From Alkalihalophilus pseudofirmus (lineage in GTDB: Bacteria; Bacillota; Bacilli; Bacillales; Bacillaceae_D), in the NCBI RefSeq assembly GCF_029094545.1, contig NZ_CP117836.1, forward strand, positions 1 to 64,000: 64,000 bases of DNA, in the 5' to 3' direction. The translations under genes were made by a program, and so were the position numbers. Below, piece after piece: positions 27,413-36,709 of this stretch (position 1 is its first letter; every line of letters begins with the position of its first letter). The notes beneath the pieces were generated by a model. It worked only from the letters and a program-made list of their open reading frames with translations. It had not been told where the DNA came from and did not search any database.

Positions 27413-27823
27413 TTATTTTTTCCTAGAAATTTTAAATCCATTTTCAATTTTTTCGAACCCAATTTTAGGATAGTATTCCATCGTAATAGGGGAAGACAGA
27501 AGCAATAAGGCAACTTCTTCACCGATATGTTCTTGTACTAAACTCACCAGTTCTTTACCTATGCCTTTACTTTGATAATTTTTATTTACAGCTAAATCTG
27601 ATAGGTAACAACAATAACAATAGTCGGTAATAGCCCTAGCAACACCAACGACTTGGTCATTATCCCATGCAGTAATCAAAACATTAGAATTTTTAATCAT
27701 TCGTTGAAGTCTCTCCAAATCATTAAACGGTCTTTTAATGCCAGATGTTTTGAAAACATTTGAAAGTTCTTCCGCTTTAATTGTTTCATTTACTTTATAA
27801 GTAATCTGTGTAATTGTTTCCAT
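27413..27823 (-). CDS. GNAT family N-acetyltransferase
   Basis: The 136-residue protein is a compact GNAT: a beta-strand region YLSDLAVNKNYQ, then the acetyl-CoA pyrophosphate-binding motif SKGIGKELV (Q/R-x-x-G-x-G/A class) near residue 86, and a C-terminal YPKIGFEKIE strand. The substrate is unknown. Reversed AAGGAGGAGACAT precedes the ATG. It is the only gene in this cluster on the minus strand, flanked by repeat cores at 27368 and 27933. Confidence 0.82.
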   Translation of the reverse strand: METITQITYKVNETIKAEELSNVFKTSGIKRPFNDLERLQRMIKNSNVLITAWDNDQVVGVARAITDYCYCCYLSDLAVNKNYQSKGIGKELVSLVQEHIGEEVALLLLSSPITMEYYPKIGFEKIENGFKISRKK

Positions 27824-27932
27824 ATGTCTCCTCCTTACAATAGTTAAGTAATTCTATCATATTATTACTGCTTCTAAATGAAATTCTAGAACTTTTTAAT
27901 AACTGCAAAAAGGTATCGATTGTCTTGTTGCG

Positions 27933-27948
27933 CTAACGGAGCAGGTTA
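27933..27948 (+). repeat. Cassette-type repeat, right-core copy
   Basis: GCTAACGGAGCAGGTT, identical over 13 bases to the core at 27368. It lies between the GNAT and Nudix genes. Confidence 0.75.
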
Positions 27949-28003
27949 ATTGAACAATTATTTAATTGGTTGTTGTACTATAAAGGAAAATAGGTGGTGT
28001 GTA

Positions 28004-28474
28004 ATGAACATTAGAAATTCGGCAAAAGCAATTATAGTGAATAGTGATAGAGATAAGGTATTACTTACAAAAAATAAAGATGAAGAAGGTTTCTTCTATC
28101 TTTGTCCCGGTGGTGGGCAAGAACATGGTGAAACACTTCTTGAAGCCTTAAAAAGAGAATGTATCGAAGAGGTTGGATTTCATATACAAATTGGAGAACT
28201 CCTGCACATTCGAGAGTATATAGGGAAGAACCATGAATACTCAACATTTGATTATGATGTTCACCAAGTTGAAAACTATTTTGTTTGTGAACTGAAAGAA
28301 AATAAAATTAACCAAATCGAGCCTATTAACCCTGATAGTCATCAAGTAGGAATAGAATGGGTACTAGTAAATGATTTGTTGGAATACAGACTTTATCCAA
28401 AAGAGATAAGAAAATATATTGTTAAACATTTTAATAAAGAAAAAGCTCCTGTTTATCTTGGAGATGTTAATTAA
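28004..28474 (+). CDS. Nudix hydrolase
   Basis: This Nudix protein of about 156 residues has the Nudix box GGGQEHGETLLEALKRECIE followed by EVGF (Gx5Ex7REUxEExGU) at about residues 39-62. It hydrolyses a nucleoside-diphosphate-linked substrate; which one is unknown. ATG 28004 follows AGGTGGTGTG; an upstream TTG 27950 has no ribosome site. Transcription ends in the terminator of the repeat at 28484. Confidence 0.85.
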   Translation: MNIRNSAKAIIVNSDRDKVLLTKNKDEEGFFYLCPGGGQEHGETLLEALKRECIEEVGFHIQIGELLHIREYIGKNHEYSTFDYDVHQVENYFVCELKENKINQIEPINPDSHQVGIEWVLVNDLLEYRLYPKEIRKYIVKHFNKEKAPVYLGDVN

Positions 28475-28483
28475 ATCTTATTA

Positions 28484-28567
28484 AAGTAACGGTGTGCATT
28501 CCTTTAATAAGGAGTGCTTTTTCTTTGTTCAACAAAAGGAAATTAATGTTAAACTAACGGAGCAGGA
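28484..28567 (+). repeat. Full copy of the dispersed cassette-type element, with terminator
   Basis: The left core GTAACGGTGTGCATT is followed by hairpin GCATTCCTT-taat-AAGGAGTGC and a T-run. A conserved spacer comes next (AACAAAAGGAAATTAATGTT), then the right core CTAACGGAGCAGGA. Near-identical full copies are at 45894, 54183 and 54748; partial copies are scattered. The two cores resemble each other, so a full element is two imperfect direct repeats around a terminator. Confidence 0.85.
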
Positions 28568-28624
28568 TAGTGCAAGAAGGATTGTTTTTATGGAGGAAGC
28601 TATTAACAAAAGGGTGGTTTAAAA

Positions 28625-29041
28625 ATGAAGTTGAGAGTATTGTTTGGTATTTTACTTATTGTTATTTTTACGGCTTGTTCTTCAAAGACACAAACGGTTA
28701 TTTCCGATGAAGTTATATTTTTTGGGGAAGGAGAATATTGGAAAGTTAGTTATATATACAATTCAGGATTGTATGAAGAGAAAAAGATAAATTGGGTTGA
28801 AATCGAAACTAAAGTTTTTGAGCTATCACAGGAAGAAATTGATAATATTGACATTGAATTTGAAGGTAGAGATGGTTTGATTACAGGTAATGTAGGAGAT
28901 ATGGAAACGAAAATTGAGGGTAATGTTATCTCTTTTTTAGTTGGTACTGTTAATTTTGTAACATATGAAGAAGATGAATATAAAATCACTATTAACTTCA
29001 AAGATAAACACGATGTTATAAAGTTGCAGATAAAACGTTGA
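28625..29041 (+). CDS. Hypothetical lipoprotein
   Basis: This 138-residue protein has a lipoprotein signal and lipobox FTACSS (Cys18). The remainder is predicted beta-rich with acidic patches (EIETKVFELSQEEIDNIDIE). The family is not recognised. AAGGGTGG precedes the ATG. It is a single gene between repeat copies at 28484 and 29049. Confidence 0.65.
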   Translation: MKLRVLFGILLIVIFTACSSKTQTVISDEVIFFGEGEYWKVSYIYNSGLYEEKKINWVEIETKVFELSQEEIDNIDIEFEGRDGLITGNVGDMETKIEGNVISFLVGTVNFVTYEEDEYKITINFKDKHDVIKLQIKR

Positions 29042-29048
29042 TATATCA

Positions 29049-29072
29049 ACTAAAGGGTGCGTTAATTTAAGG
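29049..29072 (+). repeat. Cassette-type repeat, left-core copy
   Basis: ACTAAAGGGTGCGTTAATTTAAGG, a left-core variant directly after the lipoprotein gene. Confidence 0.55.
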
Positions 29073-29080
29073 TGGTTAAC

Positions 29081-29320
29081 ATGAAAAACATTCAAATCAA
29101 ACAAAAAATGTTCGAACTTGAAATAGATGATAAAAGAAATACAAATCTTGCATCAATAATTTCTGAAATGCTTCTATATGAGCGTGATTATGAAAATGAT
29201 GAAGTTCTTGTTCATCAAGTCTTAAACCTATCAAGAATAGGCGAAATGCCGACAAAATTTCTTGTAATATGCAATATAACAAGAGACATTAATAATTTGG
29301 GAGAGAAAATTTCTTACTAA
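29081..29320 (+). CDS. Hypothetical small protein
   Basis: This soluble protein of about 79 residues begins MKNIQIKQKMFELEIDDKR. The family is not recognised. AAGGTGG precedes ATG 29081 (a GTG lies three codons earlier). It is another single gene bounded by repeat cores (29049 and 29436). Confidence 0.5.
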   Translation: MKNIQIKQKMFELEIDDKRNTNLASIISEMLLYERDYENDEVLVHQVLNLSRIGEMPTKFLVICNITRDINNLGEKISY

Positions 29321-29435
29321 AGAAACCAGTAAAAAAAAGTCCAAATTTAAGACGCAGAAGTTATGATTGCGGGTGCTTCCGAATATGTCAGCAGTCTTAT
29401 TTATGGTTTTATAGTTTGTGAATAAATGTACTTAA

Positions 29436-29459
29436 GCTAACGGAGTGCTTTTGTTAAAG
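29436..29459 (+). repeat. Cassette-type repeat, core copy
   Basis: GCTAACGGAGTGCTTTTGTTAAAG, intermediate between the left and right cores. It is the last copy before the IS1182-type element. Confidence 0.55.
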
Positions 29460-29666
29460 AACGTTTTCAGAAATGTATTTATTTTTTATAAAAGGAAGAT
29501 AATTAATCAGTAATGAGTTTCAAAATCAATTGTACACCAAGTAAAAAGAGACAACCTTAAACGGTTATCTTCAGGCAGTTGAGAAAGTCTTCTCAACTGC
29601 CTATTTTTATACTTTAAACCAATTATCCAGATAGATATAATATATATAGAAAAAAGTGCTGAGGTG

Positions 29667-31021
29667 ATGCCATTGTTACGTCCGATTCGCGGGAAACAAA
29701 TTGAATTAGAAATGGTATCTATTGATCAGCTGGTTCCTGAAGGTCATCTATTACGGAAAATTGATGCGTCGATGGATTTTAATTTTATCTATGACCGGGT
29801 GAAGTCTTTTTATTCCCAAGATAATGGGCGTCCTCCCATTGACCCTGTCATACTATTCAAGATGATGCTCGTTGGATACCTTTTTGGTATTCGTTCTGAA
29901 AGACAGCTTGAGAAGGAAATTCAAACAAATGTAGCTTACCGTTGGTTCCTGGGTTTAAACTTAACGGATTCTGTTCCTCATCATTCTACTATTAGCTTTA
30001 ATCGCCATAAACGCTTTAAAGGGAAGAAGATTTTTCAAGATATCTTCGATGAAGTTGTGCTATTGGCAATGGAACGCCGTATGGTTGGTGGTCGATTACT
30101 TTTTACAGACTCGACGCACTTAAAAGCGAATGCAAACAAGCGTAAATTTGTAAAAGAAACCGTTCAAGTAGACACTAGAGAATACATAGAGGAGTTAAAT
30201 CAAGCGATCGAAGACGATCGCAAAGCTCATGGAAAAAAGCCATTACCCAAAAAGGAGAAGGAGGTGGTGGAAAAAGAGATTAAAGTGAGTACAACGGATA
30301 AAGATAGCGGATATATGTTTAGAGATGGAAAGCCTGAAGGGTTCTTCTATTTAGATCACCCTACGACCGACCACAAATACAATATTATTACAGATGTCTA
30401 TGTGACTCCTGGCAATGTACATGACTCTCGCCCTTACTTGGAACGGTTAGATCGGCAATGTACTCGATTCGATTTTAAACTAGAGGCTGTTGGACTTGAT
30501 GCAGGGTATTTAACCATGCCTATTTGTCATGGACTTGACCAAAGAGGAATTATGGGTGTCATTGCTCACGAAGATTTTCGACCGTAAAAGGATTACTACC
30601 TATATGGAAGTTTACGTTTGATCATAAAACAGACACTTACATTTGTCCTCGGTCACAAGTTTTAACCTACGCAACGACAAATCGTGAAGGTTATCGGTAA
30701 TACCATTCCAACCCAAAGATCTGTAAAGATTGTCCGTTGCTTTCTCAATGTACAAAATCTAAAAACCATAAGAAGGTTATCACCCGTCATGTATGGGAGC
30801 ATAAGAAAGAGAAGGTTCGAGAGAATCGCCTCTCACCCGAAGGAAAGACCTTTTACAAAATGAGAAAAGAAACAATAGAGCGAAGCTTTGCGGATTCAAA
30901 ACAACTCCACGGGCTTCGCTACTGCCGGTTACGCAGCTTAGAGGGCGCGAGCGAACAAGCACTAATGACTGCTATTGCGCAGAACATAAAGAAGATCGCA
31001 AACCACCTCACTAGAGGGTGA
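29667..31021 (+). pseudogene. IS1182 family transposase, frameshifted
   Basis: The first part (to TAA 30585-30587) carries the IS1182 N-terminus [20 protein letters not shown] and DDE elements [13 protein letters not shown] and VGLDAGY. After 30585 the reading continues in other frames as LLPIWKFTFDHKTDTYICPR. A further in-frame TAA falls near 30699, and the C-terminal third (ETIERSFADSKQLHGLRYCR) ends at 31021. At least two frameshifts plus a nonsense codon make it inactive. Confidence 0.85.
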
Positions 31022-31030
31022 GGTGGTTTG
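30999..31030 (+). terminator. Hairpin at the end of the transposase gene
   Basis: CAAACCACCTCAC (30999-31011) pairs with GTGAGGTGGTTTG (31018-31030), followed by CCATCCTTTTT. Confidence 0.7.
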
Positions 31031-31085
31031 CCATCCTTTTTAGACGTTCACTTCTTTTATATTTTAGATGTCTGACTCAGTAAAA

Positions 31086-31116
31086 GAAACCCCGCTTTTT
31101 TAAAAAGTGGGGTTTC
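31086..31116 (+). terminator. Hairpin in the right end of the IS1182-type element
   Basis: GAAACCCCGCTTTTT (31086-31100) pairs with AAAAAGTGGGGTTTC (31102-31116), a near-perfect stem inside the IS right end. Confidence 0.65.
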
Positions 31117-31127
31117 TCAACAATCTG

Positions 31128-31693
31128 AGCTCTCGTACGAGAGCTTTTATTTATTTTCTCGATCTAAAAGTTGTTGCATTGTGTGGATGAAAAAAAGCTA
31201 GGCATTTTCTTTTTAGGATTCTCTTTTGTTTCTTTTTTATTTCTATTTCCAGTTCAGGTGCTTCTTCTGTTTTAGGTTCACTAATAGGGGAAGTTCTTTC
31301 TTGGTAGTATGGGTATGAACAATTCTTTTACAATCTGATGTATGAAGCCTACTTTGGTCGTAATATTTCGTTCAAATAGACTTTACCCTATAGGACATAG
31401 TTTACTCTCCATTGGGGCAACTTCCTTATGTGCGCCAGAGTTTTAAAGTTCAAATTTGGTGACATTTGCAGGCTCGGTATTTTAAGGAAGATTGAAGATT
31501 GGTCGGTTATAGCACTTTGTATTGAACAAAGTTAGCATCGCTACCAGTACATTTTGACTTCTTAGTTGATAGTTTTAAACGAAATAGGTTAAGAAGTTAT
31601 GAATCCAATGCTTTCTAATCTTTTGACAGTTTAAAGTTACTTATTATATGATATAATCGATGTTAAGTAACATTTTAGAAAGGAGAAAATTTA
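31128..31693. other. Gap with palindromic terminator and a possible minus-strand gene remnant
   Basis: AGCTCTCGTACGAGAGCT at 31128-31145 is a perfect palindrome followed by TTTTAT, a terminator-like site touching the IS end. On the minus strand about 31147-31320 reads as Glu/Pro/Lys-rich protein (SEPKTEEAPELEIEIKK) without a start, which may be the tail of a gene cut by the IS. The rest holds nothing I can assign. Confidence 0.35.
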
Positions 31694-32257
31694 TTGGAAT
31701 ATGTTGACCCCATAAAAGATATCGAAAAGATAAATGAAATAAAAAAGAAATTAGAAGATAAATCAGATAGAGACCTACTTCTCTTTGTACTTGGGATTAA
31801 TACAGGAATAAGAGTAAGCGATTTACTAAAACTCAAAGTAGGAGATGTATGGGATGAAGGAAACCCCAAAGAATTTCTTTGTATTTTGGATGATAAAAAT
31901 TTTGAAAGGAAAGCTTATTATCTAAATACAAAAGTGAAAATAGCATTAAACAATTACTTATTTAATCTAGAATATCAACTCGATGATTTTCTGTTTAGAT
32001 CTAAAAAGCAAAACCAGCCGATCACACGTCAGCAAGCTTATCGAATTATTAATAATGCTGCTAAGGAAGTAGGAATCTCAGGAAACATTGGAACTCACAC
32101 TCTTAGAAAAACGTTTGGTTATCATGCATATCGAAAAGGAATTGCGATTTCCTTATTAAAGTCGATTTATAATCATACTACTCCAGCTGAAACGCTACGC
32201 TATATTGGTATAGATAAAAATGAAGAACATCATATTAAAATAGATGTGAATTTATAA
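31694..32257 (+). CDS. Short tyrosine recombinase/integrase
   Basis: This 187-residue protein is essentially the catalytic domain of a tyrosine recombinase, without the N-terminal core-binding domain (families are usually 280-380 residues). Visible active-site elements are Arg in NTGIRVSDLL, a Lys in the beta-hairpin FERKAYY, HTLRKTFGYH (HxxR) near residue 138, a His in YNHTTP, and Tyr in LRYIGI near 175. It starts at TTG 31694 after AAAGGAGAAAA. It might act on the repeat elements nearby or be the remnant of a mobile element; neither is proven. The antiporter gene follows after 18 bases. Confidence 0.85.
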   Translation: MEYVDPIKDIEKINEIKKKLEDKSDRDLLLFVLGINTGIRVSDLLKLKVGDVWDEGNPKEFLCILDDKNFERKAYYLNTKVKIALNNYLFNLEYQLDDFLFRSKKQNQPITRQQAYRIINNAAKEVGISGNIGTHTLRKTFGYHAYRKGIAISLLKSIYNHTTPAETLRYIGIDKNEEHHIKIDVNL

Positions 32258-32275
32258 AAGAAAGGAGTCTCTATT

Positions 32276-33742
32276 TTGTTTGATCAGTCTTATAACGATT
32301 ATTTTATTCTATTAAGTGCTCTCCTTTTAATCATAGGGGTTCTAACAACAAAATTCTCATCACGTGTGGGCGTACCAGCTCTTATTCTTTTTATTCTTGT
32401 AGGAATGCTTACAGGTAGTGACGGTTTAGGTCTTATTCATTTTGATAATCCTCAATTGGCCCAATTGATCGGTATATTTGCCTTAATTATCATTCTTTTT
32501 GAAGGTGGACTACAGACAAAATGGTCAACGGTGAAATCCGTGACCAAACCCGCACTTTCTCTTGCTACATTAGGTGTGATTTTAACAACAGTTATAGTTG
32601 CGTTAGCTGCAAAATTAATATTAGGGGTTTCGTGGCTTGAAGGATTTTTGTTTGGTGCAATTGTCGGTTCGACAGATGCAGCGGCGGTTTTTGCTGTTTT
32701 GAAAGGTCAAAATATTCGGGCAAGGTTAGGTGCGACACTTGAAGCTGAATCAGGATCCAACGATCCTATGGCAATGTTTCTGACAATTTTCTTCATTGAA
32801 TTAATCCTCACAGAAAGTCCATCGTATCTATTACTTGTTGGATCATTCTTTTGGCAAATGGGAATTGGTTTAATAGTAGGGATTCTCTTAGGAAGATTAG
32901 CGACTTTTGCTATTAACCAGATTAACCTAGATTCAAGTGGATTATATCCTGTATTCGCTCTTGCCTTTGCTTTATTAACCTATAGTCTAACGGATATTAT
33001 TGGAGCGAGTGGATTATTGGCTGTATATGTTGCAGCATTGGTAATTGGTAACTCAGATTTGACGTATCGTCAATCAATCTTTAGGTTTAACGAAGGATTT
33101 GCTTGGATGGCGCAAATTTTAATGTTTACGATTTTAGGTCTTCTAGTATTCCCATCTCAATTAATCACGTTAGATGTCATAATCAAGGGCTTATTACTAT
33201 CGATTACTTTGGTATTAATTGCACGACCGGTAGCCGTTTTTCTTTCCACAATGAAAATGGGTTATGATCTAAAAGAACGAATTTTCCTCTCTTGGGCTGG
33301 ATTAAGAGGTGCCGTACCGATTGTTTTAGCAACGTTCCCGTTGCTCGCTGGTTTAGAGAATAGTCAATTGTTCTTTAATGTCGTCTTTTTCGTTGTATTA
33401 ATTTCTGCCTTAGTTCAAGGTTCAACTATTGCCATTTTTGCAGAAAAACTTGGGCTTATTGGTCCAACTAAGATCGAACCTCCTCACTCTTTAGAACTTG
33501 TTTCAATTGGTAAAGCAAACGCCGAAATTCTTGAATTTGAAGTAAGCGAAGAATCGAACATTACAAATAAGCGACTAGCAGCCATAGACTTCCCAAAAGA
33601 TGTCCTAATTAATGCAATTATTAGGACAGATGAACTCATTACGCCATATGGGGAAACAGAAATTAAGGTTGGAGATATTTTATACATTTTAGTTAGTAGA
33701 GAAAGTAAAAAAGAGTTAAAGAAAATGTTGCAGCAAAAATAA
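32276..33742 (+). CDS. Potassium/proton antiporter, NhaP2/CvrA type
   Basis: The 488-residue CPA1-type antiporter has about 12-13 transmembrane helices, with conserved FEGGLQTKW near residue 79, the ion-site segment GSTDAAAVFAVL near 130 and ESGSNDPMA near 157. The C-terminal cytoplasmic part (about 400-485, FEVSEESNITNKRLAAIDFP, GDILYILVSRES) is a TrkA_C/RCK_C regulatory domain. It exchanges K+ or Na+ for H+. It starts at TTG 32276 after AGAAAGGAGTC. A terminator follows at 33745. Confidence 0.88.
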   Translation: MFDQSYNDYFILLSALLLIIGVLTTKFSSRVGVPALILFILVGMLTGSDGLGLIHFDNPQLAQLIGIFALIIILFEGGLQTKWSTVKSVTKPALSLATLGVILTTVIVALAAKLILGVSWLEGFLFGAIVGSTDAAAVFAVLKGQNIRARLGATLEAESGSNDPMAMFLTIFFIELILTESPSYLLLVGSFFWQMGIGLIVGILLGRLATFAINQINLDSSGLYPVFALAFALLTYSLTDIIGASGLLAVYVAALVIGNSDLTYRQSIFRFNEGFAWMAQILMFTILGLLVFPSQLITLDVIIKGLLLSITLVLIARPVAVFLSTMKMGYDLKERIFLSWAGLRGAVPIVLATFPLLAGLENSQLFFNVVFFVVLISALVQGSTIAIFAEKLGLIGPTKIEPPHSLELVSIGKANAEILEFEVSEESNITNKRLAAIDFPKDVLINAIIRTDELITPYGETEIKVGDILYILVSRESKKELKKMLQQK

Positions 33743-33744
33743 AA

Positions 33745-33783
33745 TAATAGTTCTCCATTTCATCATGAAGTGGGGAACTATTA
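33745..33783 (+). terminator. Intrinsic terminator of the antiporter gene
   Basis: TAATAGTTCTCCATTTCAT pairs with ATGAAGTGGGGAACTATTA (33765-33783), a 19-bp nearly perfect stem with wobble pairs. Confidence 0.75.
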
Positions 33784-34051
33784 AATGTTAAGGTTTATTA
33801 CCATCATTTCATGTAGAGCAGTATGATGATGTTTTTTTGGGCTTTCATAGATTAAAAGCACCATTAAATAAAGTCAGTATCTAACTCCCTAAACGCAGAC
33901 GAGGATGCTTTCGTCCATACGTCCTTTTACTTTTTTTATGCATTTCCCTCGAAACGAATTCAGATTTAAACAGGGATTTCGCTCTGTTAAAAAGACAGTT
34001 GGTAACGTTATAATATAAATTTGCTCAGTTGTAGAGTAAGGGAGTGTTTTT
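33784..34051. other. Intergenic region with two further terminator-like hairpins
   Basis: CATCAT (33802-33807) pairs with ATGATG (33823-33828), followed by ATGTTTTTTT. A second structure near 33896-33922 (GACG..GGA..TCC..CGTC) is followed by CTTTTACTTTTTTT. Two T-run hairpins with no gene before the second leave room for a small transcript between them; no sRNA family is recognised. Confidence 0.35.
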
Positions 34052-34696
34052 ATGTGGATAAAATATCGTTATTTGATTATTAACTTAATATGTTTAATCT
34101 CATTTATCACCATTGCAGAATTGGTTAGATGGGGACACACATTTAGTATTGATTTATTTATACGAGAACTAATTCAGGACGCGGGTTTATTTTTGGGTTT
34201 TATGAAAGTTATGACAGAGATAGGTTCCGGTGAATCTATTTTATTGTTAACAACTTTATTACTTGTATTGCTATGGCTGAAGAGTGAGAGTACGCTATTT
34301 TGGTTCTTTTCTTTCTTGTCAGTGGGGGGAGTCCTTCTAAACCTTGGACTCAAACTGTTTTATCAACGAGAGCGTCCAGGAGAAGAAAGGGAAATTGAAG
34401 TATTTGGAAGTTCCCTTGATCTAATTTCCTATAGCTTCCCGAGTGGGCACACAATGAGAAGTGTAATCCTTTTATTATTCGTTATTTATATTACAAAAAG
34501 TCTCACCAAGAGATGGATAGCAAAAGTGGTTATTATCATTTCAATTTTTTTAATCATTAGTATTCCTTTAAGTAGAGTCGTATTAGATGTTCATTATACT
34601 TCAGATATTGTTGCCGCTATTCTGATTTCAATAAGTTGGTTTTATGGTTGTTTATTTCTCTTTGAGAAAAAATTTCCCCCCATGAAACTTAGATGA
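34052..34696 (+). CDS. PAP2 superfamily membrane phosphatase
   Basis: The 214-residue protein has about six transmembrane helices and the three-part PAP2 active site: KLFYQRERP (KxxxxxxRP) near residue 105, FPSGH (PSGH) near 131 and SRVVLDVHYTSD (SRxxxxxHxxxD) near 175. It dephosphorylates lipid phosphates such as undecaprenyl pyrophosphate or phosphatidylglycerophosphate. AAGGGAGTG precedes the ATG. It is monocistronic. Confidence 0.9.
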   Translation: MWIKYRYLIINLICLISFITIAELVRWGHTFSIDLFIRELIQDAGLFLGFMKVMTEIGSGESILLLTTLLLVLLWLKSESTLFWFFSFLSVGGVLLNLGLKLFYQRERPGEEREIEVFGSSLDLISYSFPSGHTMRSVILLLFVIYITKSLTKRWIAKVVIIISIFLIISIPLSRVVLDVHYTSDIVAAILISISWFYGCLFLFEKKFPPMKLR

Positions 34697-34747
34697 TAAT
34701 CTAAATTTTAAAACTAATGAAGAATTAAGAAATTTGCTATGGATGTG

Positions 34748-35107
34748 ATGGTTTTGAGATTGATAATGTTATGTATACCTTTAGTGATCTTATTTGGATG
34801 TAACAGTACAATTATAGGGGAGGTAGAGGGTAACGACAGCAACACCCAACACATAGATATTCCGTCAATATATAGAACAAATATTGAATCCACTGAAAAT
34901 AAGCGTTGTAATAATAAGATCGATTTAAATAGTGCTAGTGCAGACGATTTAACAAACATTATTCATATTGATGAAAAAAAAGCTTTAGAATTAATTGAAA
35001 ATAGACCGTATATTGTGGTTGATAGTATTGCTTTAGTAAGAGGTATTTATGGAGAAAAACTTAATGACATTAGAAGACAGGGACTCGCTTGTGTAGAAAG
35101 AGAATAA
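34748..35107 (+). CDS. Lipoprotein with ComEA-like helix-hairpin-helix domain
   Basis: This protein of about 119 residues has a lipoprotein signal (lipobox LFGC), a variable linker, and a C-terminal helix-hairpin-helix unit KIDLNSASADDLTNIIHIDE with a second hairpin ALVRGIYGEKLNDI, as in ComEA. It would hold a DNA-binding unit outside the membrane. It is the second exported HhH protein in the window (see 23424). The start is uncertain: ATG 34748 follows GGATGTG, and ATG 34739 is nine bases earlier. Confidence 0.72.
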   Translation: MVLRLIMLCIPLVILFGCNSTIIGEVEGNDSNTQHIDIPSIYRTNIESTENKRCNNKIDLNSASADDLTNIIHIDEKKALELIENRPYIVVDSIALVRGIYGEKLNDIRRQGLACVERE

Positions 35108-35110
35108 TGA

Positions 35111-35146
35111 AAAATCAGTCATACATTATCTGTGACTGATTTTTTC
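35111..35146 (+). terminator. Intrinsic terminator
   Basis: AAAATCAGTCA (35111-35121) pairs with TGACTGATTTT (35133-35143), followed by Ts. Confidence 0.88.
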
Positions 35147-35200
35147 ATTTTTTTAACACGTGTTCTTTGATCCTTTTTTATATAGTGAATTTCCATTTTA

Positions 35201-36161
35201 TTATTCCTGCTTCTCTAGTTGATTTAAAGTAATTACAAGTAATGGCCCCAAAATTAGTCCGATTGCTCCAAATAGGACTAATCCAAGGTAAAGTGCTATT
35301 AAGGTTGCTAATGGAGATAATCCAATCTGATTTCCCATTATCTTTGGTTCAACTGTTCGTCGAATAACAAGTAAAACAACGGCTAAGATAGTAAGCTTTA
35401 TTGCTAATTCAGTATCGCCAATTATAAATTGATAGAATGCCCATGGTCCTAATATAATAATTGATCCTATTAGAGGTACTAGATCAATAAACCAAATAAC
35501 GAGTGCCATAATTAGAGCGATATCAGGGTAAATAAATAATAATCCTATATAAGACAAGATAAAGATTGGAATACTGACAATGAATTGTGCCTTAAAAAAG
35601 CCAATAAGAACCTTCCTTAAGCGTGAAAGCATATAAGTTTAAAACTAAAAATAGAGCTATTAAATAAACTAAGAGTGAAACTAAGTAACTGGGAATCCCT
35701 ACAATGAAATTGGAAACACCACCAATAAAGTCAATATTACTTAAGTGGATTCGCGTAGATTCTAATGTATTAATAACATGGAAGTTTATTTCATTAACAA
35801 AGTCAGGCGGCAAATCTTCAAATTTACGTTCAAAGTCATATTGAATGACGACCCACGCATTCGTGACATGGTTTAAATAAGTTGGAGCATTTTGTACGAA
35901 TTCATTAATATGTATAAAAATTTTTGTTATTACTAAAACTCCAATTAAACTTATTAAGGTTAGAAATGAAGTAAAGATAATGACTACGGCTACATCGTGT
36001 TTTATCCTTCTCTTTTCTAATAGTCTCACAATAGGAGATAGTAAAACTGCAGATAACCAAGCAAAAACAAGTGGCAAAGCCAATGGAAGGACAAAATATC
36101 CAATAATAGAACAAATAACAAGGACTAACAGAAATTTATGTTTAATTAACCACTCTTTCAA
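35201..36161 (-). pseudogene. ytvI: ytvI-type sporulation membrane protein (AI-2E transporter fold), broken
   Basis: Two minus-strand frames carry the halves of one YtvI-like protein. The first (36161 down to 35592) has MKEWLIKHKFLLVLV and helices to YLIALFLVLNLY. The second (35632 down to 35201) has FFKAQFIVSIPIFILSYIGL, IRRTVEPKIMG and IGLSPLATLIALYLG. The join near 35630 lacks about 20-25 residues expected between the transmembrane segment and FFKAQF and shifts frame, so this is a small internal deletion rather than a simple one-base error. The intact protein is a sporulation-associated permease-like protein. Confidence 0.78.
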
Positions 36162-36709
36162 GAAAGTATACCTCTCATCAAAGTATTTTTTAAATGAAAA
36201 TGCTTCTCTAATTTTATCATACTAAACATAACGCTTATAAAGGATAAAGGTGCTTATAGATAAATCGTATTAGTTTCATGTACTTTAGTGGCTACTATTA
36301 AAAGTTGTATTTCAATCATTAACCTTAGTCGTGAAGCTATCCTACTGTTTATCTACTGGGTTAATCAACTTTTTGTTACTTTAGCTCAAACGTTAATACA
36401 TGGATGAAAGACGCTATATTTGCTTAAAAACTAGGACTTGCCGAATAAAACTTCAGCCGATATACACTAGAGTTTATATTGGAAAGCCAGATACTGAGTG
36501 AAATAATTGAATATGAAAATGTGGGGTATTATGAATTGTTAATAAAAGGCTGTTTTCGTATCTAACAGGTTCATTTATATTACAAGTCATCCTGCTCTTT
36601 TATTTCTTTTGCAGCAAAGGTAAATGGAGATATATAATCTCTAGAAACCTCACTGTAAAAATACTCAAAATAAATTTTAGGAAAAACCCTTAGAAGAGAG
36701 GTAGGTAGA
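36162..36709. other. Gap, nothing recognised
   Basis: About 550 bases of AT-rich DNA without a coding-like frame on either strand. The last 30 bases hold the ribosome site for the exchanger gene (AGAGAGGTAGGT). Confidence 0.5.

Larger units (their letters stand above)
29571..31128 (+). mobile_element. IS1182-type insertion sequence, decayed
   Basis: Imperfect terminal inverted repeats of 16 bases bound the element: TCAGGCAGTTGAGAAA (29571-29586) and, reversed, TTTCTCAACAATCTGA (31113-31128), with 13 of 16 positions matching. The length is 1558 bp. The left end continues into a perfect hairpin (AGGCAGTTGAGAA/TTCTCAACTGCCT, 29573-29602) and the right end has another (31086-31116), which would insulate the transposase from outside transcription. 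No target duplication was found by eye. The transposase gene inside is broken. Confidence 0.75.
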
